Positions 43,098-53,865 of a stretch of DNA of 64,000 nt are shown piece after piece. Source of the DNA: Schizochytrium sp. TIO01 (lineage: Eukaryota; Sar; Bigyra; Thraustochytrida; Thraustochytriidae). The stretch is taken from positions 4,214,337-4,278,336 of the forward strand of contig SMSO01000037.1 of NCBI GenBank assembly GCA_004764695.1. Reading direction: 5' to 3'. The position numbers and the translations under genes were made by a program. Every line of letters begins with the position of its first letter. Positions within the stretch are counted from its first letter, which is position 1. The notes below the pieces were generated by a model. It saw nothing but the letters and a program-made list of their open reading frames with translations. It did no database searches and had not been told where the DNA came from.

Positions 43098-43379
43098 TTA
43101 CGGGTTCGCCCAAGAGAGTTTGTGCTCCTCCACTACACGAATAAGAAAAGCGACTGGATCGCTTGGTTGCTCAACAACGATACGTTCATACAAATCTTGC
43201 AAAATTTTGTTGCAGCCACTAGATTTGACGTACGCCTGCATTGCATCAAGAGCTACCTGAGTCGCGTCCACAACCTTTCCTCCAGGTGCAGTAGCTAGGG
43301 CCGCCTCGAGAGCTGGGTTCGCAGGCTCCTTGCTCTCTTGAGTTTGTTTTACACTCGTGCTCATCATAATCCAGCCCAA
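43098..43379 (-). CDS. Small RIIa/DPY-30-like docking protein
   Basis: A 93-residue protein. The C-terminal half, AYVKSSGCNKILQDLYERIV then VEQPSDPVAFLIRVVEEH, fits the two-helix dimerisation and docking fold of RIIa/DPY-30 modules, where the P-x-DP-x-x-FL turn joins the helices. Such modules occur in radial spoke proteins, sperm-tail proteins and flagellar adenylate kinases, and they bind amphipathic helices of AKAP type. A flagellar role is inferred. The first 25 residues are polar. The start may be the Met at 43364 (MSTSV) rather than the first one. The gene is short but the motif and ordinary composition support it. Confidence 0.68.
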   Translation of the reverse strand: MGWIMMSTSVKQTQESKEPANPALEAALATAPGGKVVDATQVALDAMQAYVKSSGCNKILQDLYERIVVEQPSDPVAFLIRVVEEHKLSWANP

Positions 43380-44507
43380 CTAAGTTGTTCAACTTGACGT
43401 TCCCGTATATCCTCTGAATCTTTCTTATTTGCCAAAGGCTCTCTCTCGCGAACCTGCGGAATTTGCACAATGACGGGGTTCTTAGTCTCGTTCATCATCA
43501 TATAGGTACCTTCTAGTACCTAGTTTATGCTCATAAGCAGTGCTTATGAGTACGTAGGTGATTACTACGTAATGCTATCGCAACATTTTGAAATCCGCAA
43601 ACGGAACTAAAACTTTATAACTCCAGAACTACACCCTAGTGTTTTCTTAGTAAGCAGCAGGGGGTTATCATCAATCGCTGCAACCTTTTTGATAACCTTG
43701 TTGATGATTGGGATAGGCTCTATAAATGATTCATCACGGATGCTATGACCATCTGAAGGATTACTGACATCCCCGAATTACTACTACTTTTACTGCATGC
43801 TCCACATCTAGATAATGTACCTACGCACCTACCACGATATTGCTAATAATTTAGCTTTTTCATTTTTATAACTTATTTCCGAGTCGGCCTACTTTAATTT
43901 CTATTTTTTTTTTTAAATAAATTTTAATATTTTAAACCGGAGACGGACTGGCTGGGAATATACGAATAATAGAGACATCAAAACAGGCTAAATGTGAGGC
44001 GGCCCATATACTTGGATTTTCCTTGTACTGCATATCCAGAAATAAAACAAGCTGCCCAAGAGTACCAAAGATGCCTGAGACTTTCAGTAAAAACTAGGTT
44101 CTAAAAGTCTGGAATTGTGATAGAAGGAGACTGTTTTGGCTTGCGTGTTTACCCTATTTTGTCGAGTTTTATTTTTTTAATTAAAATTATTTATTAATAA
44201 TTTTATTTTATTTTATAAATGAGTTGCCTCTAAAGATTTTTAAGTAGGTATTAGGTAGGTACCAAAGGTATAGGTAGGTACGAACCTTGCGCATTAAATC
44301 AACAAATCAACTTCTTCAGGGCTTCAGGGACCTAGGTACTAGATTTTTCAACAGTGCAAAGGTCTGCTAGACTTAGGCACAGACGGAGGGGCAAAAGGGC
44401 GTGGGCAAACATACGTTTTCTTCAGCATACTCAAAGTTACAATCGATCGCTTGATTTTAAATTTAAAGTTATTTGCGAGGAAACGAGGAAAGTATTCCTA
44501 AAGCATC
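43380..44507. other. Divergent promoter region
   Basis: Between the starts of the RIIa-like (minus) and Mpo1-like (plus) genes. Very AT-rich at 43850-43930 and 44160-44220, with TAGGTAGGTA-type repeats at 44245-44285. No supported gene. Confidence 0.55.
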
Positions 44508-45149
44508 ATGGGTCATGGCTTGTCAACATTCGGCGACCAGGCTGCAGCCAGCTTTGTTGCCATAGTTCTTGGGTGCGCTGTTATGACTCCCGATCTGTTT
44601 GATTTGAAGAAACAGTTCGCGTTTTATGCCTCGTATCACACTGATCATCATAATCAGCTGGTTCACTTCGCGTGCATCTGGCCAATTTATTGGAGCACCA
44701 TGGCAATTTTGCACAAGACTACACCATTTGCAGGTGTCAAAGAGGGTGAAGACCCAACTACGCTGCGCTGTAACTGGGCTACTGTTGCAACAGCAATTTA
44801 TGCTGGCTATTATCTTTTGATGGACCGCTCTGTCGGTGCGGTTGCAGCAGGAATTGCTGTCGGATGCTACTATACTGCAGGCAAGTGGGTAAAGAAAGAT
44901 CCCCGTAACTTTAAGCGTGCTATCGGCATTAAAGTTGCTGCATGGATTGCTCAGTTCCTTAGCCACCGTTTTTGCGAGGGCCGAGCACCTGCTCTCTTGG
45001 ATAACCTTTCACAGGCTTTACTCATGGCGCCTCTATTTGTGGTTTTTGAAGGTGCGCAACAGCTCGGATTTCGACCTGAGTTTTTTGCTGAGGTTCAGGA
45101 CTTAGTAAGCCAAAACCTTATTGACTTTCGCAAGGCACAACTACAATAG
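44508..45149 (+). CDS. Mpo1-like 2-hydroxy fatty acid dioxygenase (DUF962)
   Basis: A 213-residue membrane protein of the Mpo1/YGL010w family, which has a length near 200. Landmarks are LFDLKKQFAFYASYH (30-44), the His cluster YHTDHHNQLVH (43-53), and the second His motif SHRFCEGRAPALLDNLSQALLMAPLFVVFE (152-181). The His residues bind ferrous iron. Yeast Mpo1 sits in the ER membrane and shortens 2-hydroxy fatty acids by one carbon in the breakdown of phytosphingosine. Three to four membrane segments are visible. The family role is well supported; the substrate here is inferred. Confidence 0.88.
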   Translation: MGHGLSTFGDQAAASFVAIVLGCAVMTPDLFDLKKQFAFYASYHTDHHNQLVHFACIWPIYWSTMAILHKTTPFAGVKEGEDPTTLRCNWATVATAIYAGYYLLMDRSVGAVAAGIAVGCYYTAGKWVKKDPRNFKRAIGIKVAAWIAQFLSHRFCEGRAPALLDNLSQALLMAPLFVVFEGAQQLGFRPEFFAEVQDLVSQNLIDFRKAQLQ

Positions 45150-45387
45150 GTCTGATTTCAGTATTGAAGTTGGCTAATTAACTAGCTAGCTTCCTTCATA
45201 GCTCCTGATTTTGCCTCATAAATTGAGAAGTATGTCGCGTTGCAATTTTTTCTTGAAGTCGTCTCCTGCTCTTGTTACTATGTAGGATCAATCAATCCAT
45301 GAAACATTCTCTTTTTCAAAATCAATGGTCTCAATTATTATGTCCCTCAAAAGGCAGCTTCATGGAGCTATCTATAACATGGCTAAA

Positions 45388-47034
45388 TTACTTGTTATTT
45401 TCTGATGGTGTCTCCTGCTTTACCTCTTGATAAGGCCCTCCCTCTGCTTCACTTTCAATTATTTTCTTTGCTTCATCCTGTTCCTTAGTTTCACCATCAC
45501 CAAAATCTACACCAACTTTCCTGGAGGATTTTCTTCTTTTGTTATTGTCAAGGAAAAAATCCCGTAAAGAACTGGAACTCAATGGCTGGTGAGCTAGCTT
45601 TACTTCTGTACGTTCTTGGTCTCCCTGCTCGTGCTGCCTCTGCTGCGTACGGCCCTCTCGTTTCTCGGACTCTTCTTGTTCGGTCTCGTGCTCGGTCTCG
45701 CGCTCTGTCTCGTGCTCAGTTTCTTGTTCAGTTTCTTGTTCAGTTTCTTGTTCGTCCTCTGTAATATTTAAACTTCGAGCAGAGTGGTTTGCTTCATTAA
45801 GAAACTTGGCCGTAAGAGACTCCAAGTCTTCCGGCACCACCTCGGAATTGCGTCGACCTTTAGCGAAAGAAGCAATTACCATTGCTTTTACCTGAGCGCG
45901 TTTGATCTTTTGATCTAGCTCATGTCGCTTTTGCTGGGCGATCTTTGAGGCATAGAGAATCGAGCGAGGCTTGAACCATCGGTCTGACATGTGCATTATG
46001 TTGTCCATTATGGCAGCTGTGTAAGCGCCTAGAGGAAGGTCATTCGGGTCATCATCGAATGGATTCTCCATTTGGCCCGCAAGTTTAGCCAGGCCGTTGA
46101 GTACACAGCTACACACTGTGCAAATCAGGGCCACTGCAATCGGGGACCACCCTAAACTTAGCAAAGAAAATGGCAACGAGCCGAGAAATAAAAAGATCAC
46201 AAGATCAAGAAAGACGCGATGCATATCAGGAATCGGTGTACTTTTAATGCGCAGACAGTTACCAAAACAGTCGTTGAGAAGCTGAATTTTAGGTTCCAGA
46301 ACAAGGTTCACCGTTGATGCATCAATCGTTCCGTCGTTCATCATCATAACCACGGTTCCAGACATGAGATCGAGAATCGCAAGAGGACGATCTTGGCCAG
46401 AGTGTTGCAAAACATATGATAAGTCAGCTTGACTCAAAATAAGCTTCAGCTCGAGCTGATCACACTCCGATTCATCACGAAGACAATTTTTCATTGCAAT
46501 GGGAAAGGCCATAGTGTACATTGCAAACGACATCGACGTTGATTTTTCGTGATTGTATGCCAAAACAGATCGTACCAAGTCACGACTCACAGTTGTAAGC
46601 CTACCCCATGCAGTTCTACCCTCCCACCAGCGTAGCATCCCTTCACGCTGTCGAAAAGCAACCATTAAACCAACGACCCAACCAAGAATATCTACGTAGC
46701 CCATAGACCCAAGTAGTGCAGCGCCTCCGCCAAGCTCAAAAACAGCAGCAAGAGCAATTCCAACATGATATAACGCAAATGCAGCTACTCGCTTTTGTGC
46801 AAATAAATGCAACACACCAGTAGCAGATAACATGAGTGATGGTTTCTGGTCACGAGCTTTCAAAATGCGCCTATCTACGTCAGAAATAGTATGCTTCGCA
46901 ACGTCAAGTTCATGTGCGATTTTCACGGTATCGGCTCGATCAAGAATGGCTTGACCCATCGGAGAGACTGCAGAAGAGGCTGTTCGATATCGTTTTGCAG
47001 CCCCACGATTTCTATTATAGTTTGAGGACCGCAT
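45388..47034 (-). CDS. Bestrophin-like anion channel
   Basis: A 548-residue protein of the bestrophin/RFP-TM family. It shows RQREGMLRWWEGRTAWGRL (128-146), the Pro-x-Pro-like stretch STPIPDMHRVF (265-275), SLPFSLLSLGW (286-296) and the nearly invariant calcium-clasp motif QMENPFDDDPNDLP (321-334). Membrane helices lie at about 85-125 and 270-315. Family members are pentameric chloride or bicarbonate channels; plant and algal ones sit in thylakoid membranes, others in the plasma membrane. The C-terminal tail (350-548) is charged, with a Thr-Glu-Gln-Glu repeat, and probably disordered. It is convergent with the Mpo1-like gene, 238 bp away. Confidence 0.87.
   Translation of the reverse strand: MRSSNYNRNRGAAKRYRTASSAVSPMGQAILDRADTVKIAHELDVAKHTISDVDRRILKARDQKPSLMLSATGVLHLFAQKRVAAFALYHVGIALAAVFELGGGAALLGSMGYVDILGWVVGLMVAFRQREGMLRWWEGRTAWGRLTTVSRDLVRSVLAYNHEKSTSMSFAMYTMAFPIAMKNCLRDESECDQLELKLILSQADLSYVLQHSGQDRPLAILDLMSGTVVMMMNDGTIDASTVNLVLEPKIQLLNDCFGNCLRIKSTPIPDMHRVFLDLVIFLFLGSLPFSLLSLGWSPIAVALICTVCSCVLNGLAKLAGQMENPFDDDPNDLPLGAYTAAIMDNIMHMSDRWFKPRSILYASKIAQQKRHELDQKIKRAQVKAMVIASFAKGRRNSEVVPEDLESLTAKFLNEANHSARSLNITEDEQETEQETEQETEHETERETEHETEQEESEKREGRTQQRQHEQGDQERTEVKLAHQPLSSSSLRDFFLDNNKRRKSSRKVGVDFGDGETKEQDEAKKIIESEAEGGPYQEVKQETPSENNK
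45676..45754. repeat. 12-nt coding minisatellite in the bestrophin tail
   Basis: On the coding (minus) strand this encodes (E-T-E-Q/H/R)n. The last three units are identical at DNA level (period 12 nt) and the others vary at one or two bases, so it is a coding tandem repeat still expanding. Confidence 0.88.
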
Positions 47035-49279
47035 CTTTGCGGCCAGATAGAGCGAATGAACCTCAGTGATCGAAACTTAGATTCCTATGCAATTCAGTTT
47101 GAGTATAGGTTCAACTTTAATGCTTCGTGTGAATTCTTCTTTCCCTGGAAAAATAGGCAATTTGAGACAATTCAGTCTCCGTTTTGCAATGTCTTAATGT
47201 ATTCTTGATTATGCAGAAGGCGGCTTTAACAGCAGACTCTCACAAGAGTCCCTTTCTTACTGCCCCTTGAGGTATGAAGCTAATCCCACTGCTCTAGCCA
47301 GATCCTGTCTCCTCGTCCGTAAAATTTTCGCGCACGAGTTATACTGCAACAATCGCTCGCAGTTGCTTACGGCGAGTACTGTTCTACCTTATGTACATTT
47401 AGTTGAAAAATAGAGCTGAGTTACAGTTGCTTAGGAGCTCTTGTTGCAGCAAGGTGACGTTACTGCTAGATTATTTCTTTGTTATATCAATCGGGCACAC
47501 CTGTCTGAACTTGTGGTGAGTTCTAATGTTTCAAAGTGTTCACGTTGACTACTTGTCGCGAGTACTGCCTTGCCTGCAAACCCTTTTGCACCTCAAACCT
47601 CAGTACTAGAAGGAATAGGACCGCTAGAATAGGATCGCTGTTTCAAAAAGCTATGAGTAGACTCAAATTCCTAGTTATAGCACTGTGTGAGTGTGTGTTT
47701 TGCCGAGGCAAAGCAGTGCTTGTACCTCCTTCTCACAATATTGATGATGCATCTGTTGAATAGTTTGAATAGCAAGGAGGGTTGAAGGTGGAAATACCTA
47801 CTCTTATAATTTCACCTGAAAGCAATGCTAGTACTAGGATAGTCTCGCAAACGGATCTATAACGAGGATATCATGAAAGATGAGGTTGGTGCGCAAACTT
47901 CACGTTCAGAAAAGCGTCAACATATTGAAGAAAATAAAGACCAAAATCATAGGAGAGACATAGGGGAAAGAAGAGAAAAGCAAGTAAGGAAAAAGAAGAA
48001 GAAATACAGAGATAGAAAGAGAAGGACCTAATCTCCAAATGCCAAACAGCGGAGAGGGATGCGAGGGCACAAACTATCTATGGGCCCCATTCATCCATCA
48101 TCCATCCATCCCTAGCAGAAGAGAAGTGGGAGAGCTAGATAGGACAGAAATGGCGAGCAGGTTATTTGTTTGCTTGAGCACTGCAGGTACGTCAAAGAAT
48201 CAGACAGACTCTCTTTCTTTCATTTGTTTGAGTCATGCCATGCACGAAAGGCAGGAAAGACAAATCGTTTGATGAATAAATACAAAAAGTTAGACTTCTA
48301 GTTTATTGAGACGGAGAAAAGCAGCTTTCAGGACAACCCTTGCCGGGGTGCAGCCTCAAGTACAGGGCTGGATCTAGGTCATGGCTGCAACAAAAACACG
48401 GCAGGCTCTGTGCAGATCCATATGCGGACGGTGTGCAATAGATTACTGTCTCATTTTTCTATGAGGCCCAGCTAAAGGGCGAGTCCTGAGGACATCTGTG
48501 AGCGTTGGATTCCCTATTTTCGTGACTTTTTCTTTTGTTTACACCTTCTTCTTTCTGTCAATATACTTAGTCACAAGTCTTCACTTTGGCTTTTTATGCG
48601 GACATGAACAGGAGAAGCGAGTCCAGAGAGGCGCACCTCAAACCCAGGGTGACGTAAGTCTCCCGAACAGTGACACTAGTCGTATTCTTTAATGAGAAGA
48701 ATACGTCTGGACCAGAGGCTAGGTCCAAAATCGAAGACTATAGAGGGTTGTCAAACTCAAAAGAAGGAGCCACGAGAAGGCGTCTATCGCGAGCCGTATG
48801 TTCTACTGGGGATTTACTAAACTAGGCTGGAGCATCATGTTCTAAAAGTCGCCTTTCGGACTCGAAAATGATGACTTTAATCTATTTTATACCGTCTGGG
48901 TTGCTGTTTTTAAAAACAGCAGCCTTCTTATTCAACGCCATGGATCAGAAGGGGCCGTACTTCGTCGGACACACAAATAAAAAATATATTTGCAAAGTAT
49001 CTAGCTGTTAGCTCCCTCAGCAAGATTTCCTGATCCCAGGGTTCAATGAACTAACGCACGCATAGTTTGATAATTCTTCGTGTATACAGACATGAAATCA
49101 TGATAGACACAAACAATCCATACAATGGCTTTGATACAGCCAGTCTGGAGAAGGGAAATAATGACAAGTCTATTATCGTTTTACTTAGTTTCAAAAGTTT
49201 GGCTAGGTCTCTCCCGAGCATGGGCTAGGAGATTAAAGTGGGTCTCTCCCGAGCATGGGCTAGGAGATTAAAGTGGTTT
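47035..49279. other. Long intergenic region
   Basis: Holds the bestrophin gene promoter side (upstream of 47034) and the 3' flank of the PE methyltransferase gene. Purine-rich at 47920-48030. No supported gene; the only distinct element is the 35-bp tandem duplication next to 49280. Confidence 0.5.
49206..49275. repeat. Perfect 35-bp tandem duplication in the 3' UTR of the PE methyltransferase gene
   Basis: Two identical 35-bp copies (49206-49240 and 49241-49275) end 4 bp beyond the stop codon of the gene on the minus strand. Each copy contains complementary arms (TCTCC and GGAGA around 13 bases) and can fold as a small hairpin in the mRNA. Confidence 0.95.
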
Positions 49280-51835
49280 CTAATTTGTGGGAGATTTGCC
49301 AGCAGTTTTTTCACAACGATATACGAACGCAGGAGGTAAATTTGCCCATACAATATTGGATCTCTCGACCTTTTCAAATGTCTCATCTAAAAGCGCTTTG
49401 AAATTCTGACCAGCAGGGAGGACCAAACCTTGGAGGTATGCAAATGTGCAAAATCTCCCACCTGGGCGTAAGGCAGCGTAAACCTGAGAGAGAATTTTTT
49501 GTTGAAGCGAACGCGGGAAAATGGCCCAGGGCAGACCGCTGATCACTGTATCTGCATGATCGATGCCACGCTCCTTCAGAACAGATACAATACGTTCGGC
49601 GGATTCGAGCAGGAAAGATTCCTGGTTCTCAGGAAACCGATCTTTCAACCGGTCGACAAATTCTTTGGAAAGCTCGAATGCCAGATAGGTGGTGTTTTCA
49701 GATTTCCCTAGATGCTTGATAATCGCTGCAGAGAATGGACCTGTGCCTGGCCCAAGCTCAACAACTACTGCGTTATCTCCAAGATACATCGTATCACACA
49801 TTGCTTCAGCTAACTGCTCTGAACTTGGCGCAAGCGCTCCCGTCTCAACGGGATGTTTGACCCAGTTTGCCAAAAACAGGGCCGCTTCGCTTCGGCGAAA
49901 TTCTACAACCTTGGTATGGATTGCACGACCAAGTGCTGATGAGTTAGTGCGCACTTGCTGTTTATATACGGCCCGCAGATGGGGTTTCTCAATGACATTG
50001 AGGAATGAAATCATAATTCCATGGCCAAGAATGGCGACAGCCAATACTTCTGCTGAAGATGCGAGCATAGCAAGCCCATACATCCATAAGTGACCAAGGT
50101 AGGTGTCAGGATTATTAAGATAGCGATACAAACCATCATACGTAAGCGCAGGTGGCGCACCTTGCTTAAGGCGCGCCGGGGGGAGAAAGAAGTCACCATA
50201 GAATGTACCAAAGTCGCCAAGGACCTGGTAGCATGCTTCATGAGACCACAGTGACACCAATAGCAGAATTGCACCAAAGAGGTACTGGCAGATGATTACA
50301 GGGTCGAGGAATCGCTCTGGGAACTTGGTAAATCGAAGGGCACACATGATGAAACTGGATGTCTCTAAACCTTGGAATAAAAGATAAATTCGTTTCCAAT
50401 TTTCAAATGCATGGAGCCGCGAGCGGCCAGCAGCGAGGTAGTGTCGAGTCCACGTTTTATCTCGCTCCTGACGAACAAGAATATACCCTTTTGCCATGGC
50501 AGACAAAACACGAACACCAATAGCAAGCAAAATTAAGGGCATTTCTCCTTCAAAAGGCCCTCCCGGGAAAGAGCCTACCCAAATAGTCGAGATAAAGAGC
50601 AAGATAGCTAAGGTGAGCAAAACGTCGGCGGCTCGGTAAACATCAAAATGCCGCAAGAGATAAATGTAGGAAACACCTACTGAGGTAACTTCATGGAGTA
50701 AACCCATACCTTCTTTAACAGCCTCTGTCTCGACATGAAAAATAGGCTGTTCGTTTCCATAGAGCTCATCTACATGGGGTGCTTCAACAAACACGAGGAA
50801 GATCATTTGGGAAAAGTGGAAACCCATAGCACACGCAAGGACGGGATAACTTCGGGAGAGGAGTGCACACCCATACGTCCATCCATAGCCAACAGTGTAC
50901 ATTGGATGCGGGAATAGACCAAAGACTCCGTTGTACGTGAGTTCGGTATTTCCAGTACGCATGAAAAAGAAATCAAACCAAAACCATGCCGGGTCGCCTG
51001 CATGGGTCATGGCGGACATCTTGCTACCTAAACTGACCACAATAAGGAAGACACCAATCACATCGATGACAGGGTTAAGGATTGGCCAATCAAACTCAGA
51101 CCGTCCAAGACTTCCATACTGGATTGCCATGAGGGTAAACGCCACGACATCGTTGCTCTCAACCAGGATAACAAGGCTTCGGAATGCAACCCAAGCTGCG
51201 AATGAGGGTGGGAGACTGCTATCGTTGAGAACTTCTCGTTCTTCGGGCATGGTCTGTCGCAAAACCCAGCTCCAGAATGCGTTTTCTGTCGTGAATGGCA
51301 TTCGCCGAAGCCTTTGAATCCACTCTGTGAGCAAGCGTTGCTTGCTTTGTTTGTGGAGAAGCCAGCCCAGACCGCAGTTGTAGCCGAGGCGCCACAGGAT
51401 TGCAATAATTAATGTGATACCAGGGAGCTGAGGCCAGAAGAAAGCGCAAACAATGGACACGAGAATACCGGCATAGGCGACGAGGGTTGCAAAGGTATAC
51501 CATTTGGTAAATAAACTCTGGAAAAGGCTGTGCGTCTTTGGCACGTCAAAGACTCGTTGGCCGTCAAGAGTGATGCCGACATCTTGCTGCGAGGCAAACC
51601 GTTTTCGTGCTGCAATTCGCTTTGCACGAGGCATGCTGGACTCTTCGGAGCTGGACTCGATCGTGCTCAGTTGGTCTCGCCTCGCGAATTCACCCGATTT
51701 CTCTGTGAGATGGCCGTCCGATTTCTCACAGTAGTCCGTATCTTCTTCTTGCGCAGAAAACTCTGCCATCGAGGATTCCCCAGTCGAGAAAAAGCTCCCT
51801 CCTGTGGTCCCCTCTCCGGCACCGCGCCGCCGCAT
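49280..51835 (-). CDS. Cho2-type phosphatidylethanolamine N-methyltransferase fused to a PmtA-like methyltransferase
   Basis: An 851-residue protein with three methyltransferase-related modules. After a disordered N-terminus (1-95), residues 105-640 resemble yeast Cho2: many membrane helices and two PEMT modules. The first reads LTYNGVFGLFPHPMYTVGYGWTYG...FVEAPHVDELYG (299-360) and the second LTYDGLYRYLNNPDTYLGHLWMYG...VIEKPH (564-619). Residues about 650-845 are a soluble Rossmann methyltransferase close to bacterial PmtA of the Sinorhizobium type: FLANWVKHPVETGALAPSS, motif I VVELGPGTGPF (691-701), then SGLPWAIFP (766-774) and LRPGGRFCTFAY. Both kinds of enzyme add methyl groups from SAM to phosphatidylethanolamine on the way to phosphatidylcholine. 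Yeast Cho2 (869 residues) has no such domain at its end. The reading frame is continuous across the junction. Confidence 0.87.
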   Translation of the reverse strand: MRRRGAGEGTTGGSFFSTGESSMAEFSAQEEDTDYCEKSDGHLTEKSGEFARRDQLSTIESSSEESSMPRAKRIAARKRFASQQDVGITLDGQRVFDVPKTHSLFQSLFTKWYTFATLVAYAGILVSIVCAFFWPQLPGITLIIAILWRLGYNCGLGWLLHKQSKQRLLTEWIQRLRRMPFTTENAFWSWVLRQTMPEEREVLNDSSLPPSFAAWVAFRSLVILVESNDVVAFTLMAIQYGSLGRSEFDWPILNPVIDVIGVFLIVVSLGSKMSAMTHAGDPAWFWFDFFFMRTGNTELTYNGVFGLFPHPMYTVGYGWTYGCALLSRSYPVLACAMGFHFSQMIFLVFVEAPHVDELYGNEQPIFHVETEAVKEGMGLLHEVTSVGVSYIYLLRHFDVYRAADVLLTLAILLFISTIWVGSFPGGPFEGEMPLILLAIGVRVLSAMAKGYILVRQERDKTWTRHYLAAGRSRLHAFENWKRIYLLFQGLETSSFIMCALRFTKFPERFLDPVIICQYLFGAILLLVSLWSHEACYQVLGDFGTFYGDFFLPPARLKQGAPPALTYDGLYRYLNNPDTYLGHLWMYGLAMLASSAEVLAVAILGHGIMISFLNVIEKPHLRAVYKQQVRTNSSALGRAIHTKVVEFRRSEAALFLANWVKHPVETGALAPSSEQLAEAMCDTMYLGDNAVVVELGPGTGPFSAAIIKHLGKSENTTYLAFELSKEFVDRLKDRFPENQESFLLESAERIVSVLKERGIDHADTVISGLPWAIFPRSLQQKILSQVYAALRPGGRFCTFAYLQGLVLPAGQNFKALLDETFEKVERSNIVWANLPPAFVYRCEKTAGKSPTN

Positions 51836-53324
51836 CTTTTTCAGGTCGTGTGGTGGTTGTTCTGCTCACGGGGATCTAGTTTATTGTGGTTTGTTATCTC
51901 TTCTCTGCGCTTAGTTGTGGTTGTTGTTGTGTTAATTGTTTCTGGTCGATACAGTACCGCTATTTTACTCTGGCACCCCCCTGGAGAAGAATATGACAAC
52001 AACTGCGACGGATAACGAGGAAAGGGCTGGGCGCCTTCCCTCTTTGGTTTCTGCGTCTAGAAAGGCGAAAGAGAAGTAGGTACTACCTACCTGCCTGACC
52101 AAGTAAGTACGTAGTTTGTGGAGCTTTTGCCTGGGCTTTACTTTCTAGGCGTGGTTGCACGAACCAAAGAAATACAAATAGCTAGATAGATAGATACCTG
52201 GCGTAGCTAGTGACAACTAGCTTACTAGTGAGCTAAATCAAAAGTTAGCGCTAACTTCTGTGCAAACTTTCAGTTTTTGGTGCTTTTACTTTGGCCAGCA
52301 GGGCACTATCGCCTGTGCACTTCAAGTTACTTACCTCGTCTGGCGTCAGCTTTTCAGCTGTTTGCCAAGTGGGTACCTATGGGGTGTAGTATCTATGTTG
52401 TGATGCTATGTTTTGCAATGCACTGGGAAGAGAAGGATATCCGGCTCGGAGTCCTCCCTCTTCTCTGTCCTTCCTTTTGCGGCGTTCTTTGTTTGCAAGC
52501 AAGTAAGCAAGCAAGAATAGGAAAAAGAGGAGAAGGAGAAGAACAACAACTTGAATAAGAAGAAACCCCTCCTGTCTCTCCCTTTCTTTCTACCTACCTC
52601 TAGAGAGGGGATAGATAGTATGGGAGGGAGAGCACCTGTCTTTCCTTTCTTTCTTTATTCCTGAACTACTACGTAGTAGGCATCCATCCACGTGTTTGCA
52701 GCTCTGTGTTGTGCGTAAGCCTCTGTCTGTACGTGGATTTTCTTCAATGGCGGCGTGGTAAACGCAGGCTCTAAGAGTCTGTCTGGATGGTCTGTTCTAC
52801 AATGTAGAGATAGATCAATCTGGATTTGGATTTCTCCAGTTGGCACAAGCATTTTCCTGTTCCCTTGTGTTCGTAGTATTTAAGTTTTAATGTTTCTTAT
52901 TTTGTTTTTCTATTTTCTTCGTCTTCACTCTAGAGTAGCTAGTGCCTACTTAGGTATCTAGGTAGTAGCTGGTATTATCTATTAATGCCACTACCACTAA
53001 TAATCATGTTGTCAATGTCAATAGATCAAGCAGCAGGATGTGCGTGCATGTTAGTTCTCTGAGACACTCCGCCCGAACTGGTTATCCTTATAGACTTATG
53101 GCTTTGAGCACCTAAGGCGGGAGTATCAGGAGTGAGTGAAGGTTGACATTTATTTCCCTCTCGAGCTTGGCCAAGTTTCAAGCCCTGCCTGACACTAGAT
53201 AGGTACATGTTGTTCTTTCACCTTCCGGTAATGTTTTTATAACCCTGTCTAGTACCCCTTACTATCTACCTACCCTACTACCGTTGAATAGTCGAAGAGA
53301 ATGAATGGGAACAGGAAAGAGCCC

Positions 53325-53372
<48 letters not shown>

Positions 53373-53381
53373 AAGAGAGAA
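53325..53381. repeat. (GAAA)n-(GA)n microsatellite
   Basis: Seven to eight GAAA units run into about eight GA units. Open frames across it (Arg/Lys/Glu only) are artefacts of the repeat. Confidence 0.92.
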
Positions 53382-53853
53382 CGAGTCCTGGCCAGGGCCT
53401 TCTTTCCCAAGTCCTTCCTCACAAGGTTGCATTTCGAATTGGGCCCGGTTCTAGTTGGCAAGGAAGAACAGAAGCGAGAAAGCCAGGATCGGATGGGCTG
53501 CTATCCTCAACAATGATCATGGGGTTTGCTTAAGGCCTGTATGAAAAAGAGCGTAAGCAAGGTAAGTCAAAACGAGGATGACTGTCATGCTTCAACTTGA
53601 GTTCACCGTAGTACTAAAAATAGGATTGAATGAGGAATAGCCTTTGACTATTACCACTACTAGGAAAAAAACATGGTATAACCTACTACTATGGTTTCTT
53701 AGCTTTCTTCTTTTGCTTTCTCGAAACTGGGGTAATAAAGAAAAAAAAAAAAAATATATATAGGCCAATCTATACTATCAATACATGTTCTTTACTATTG
53801 CATTTTTACTTCCAAAAATTAAATACCATGTATACAAAAGCAAAACCAAATTT

Positions 53854-53859
53854 AAAAAA
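53854..53859 (-). terminator. Pol III terminator of tRNA-Arg
   Basis: Six T on the minus strand about 7 nt past the tRNA 3' end. Confidence 0.7.
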
Positions 53860-53865
53860 GTAAGC

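Larger units (their letters stand above)
51836..53865. other. Long intergenic region
   Basis: Promoter side of the PE methyltransferase gene, then AT-rich filler with simple repeats (CTACCTAC, AAGC, GAAA). No supported gene. Confidence 0.5.

Noticed and set aside
53301-53516. Open frame rich in Lys, Glu and Arg near 53.3 kb
   Set aside because: Produced by the (GAAA)n and (GA)n microsatellite.
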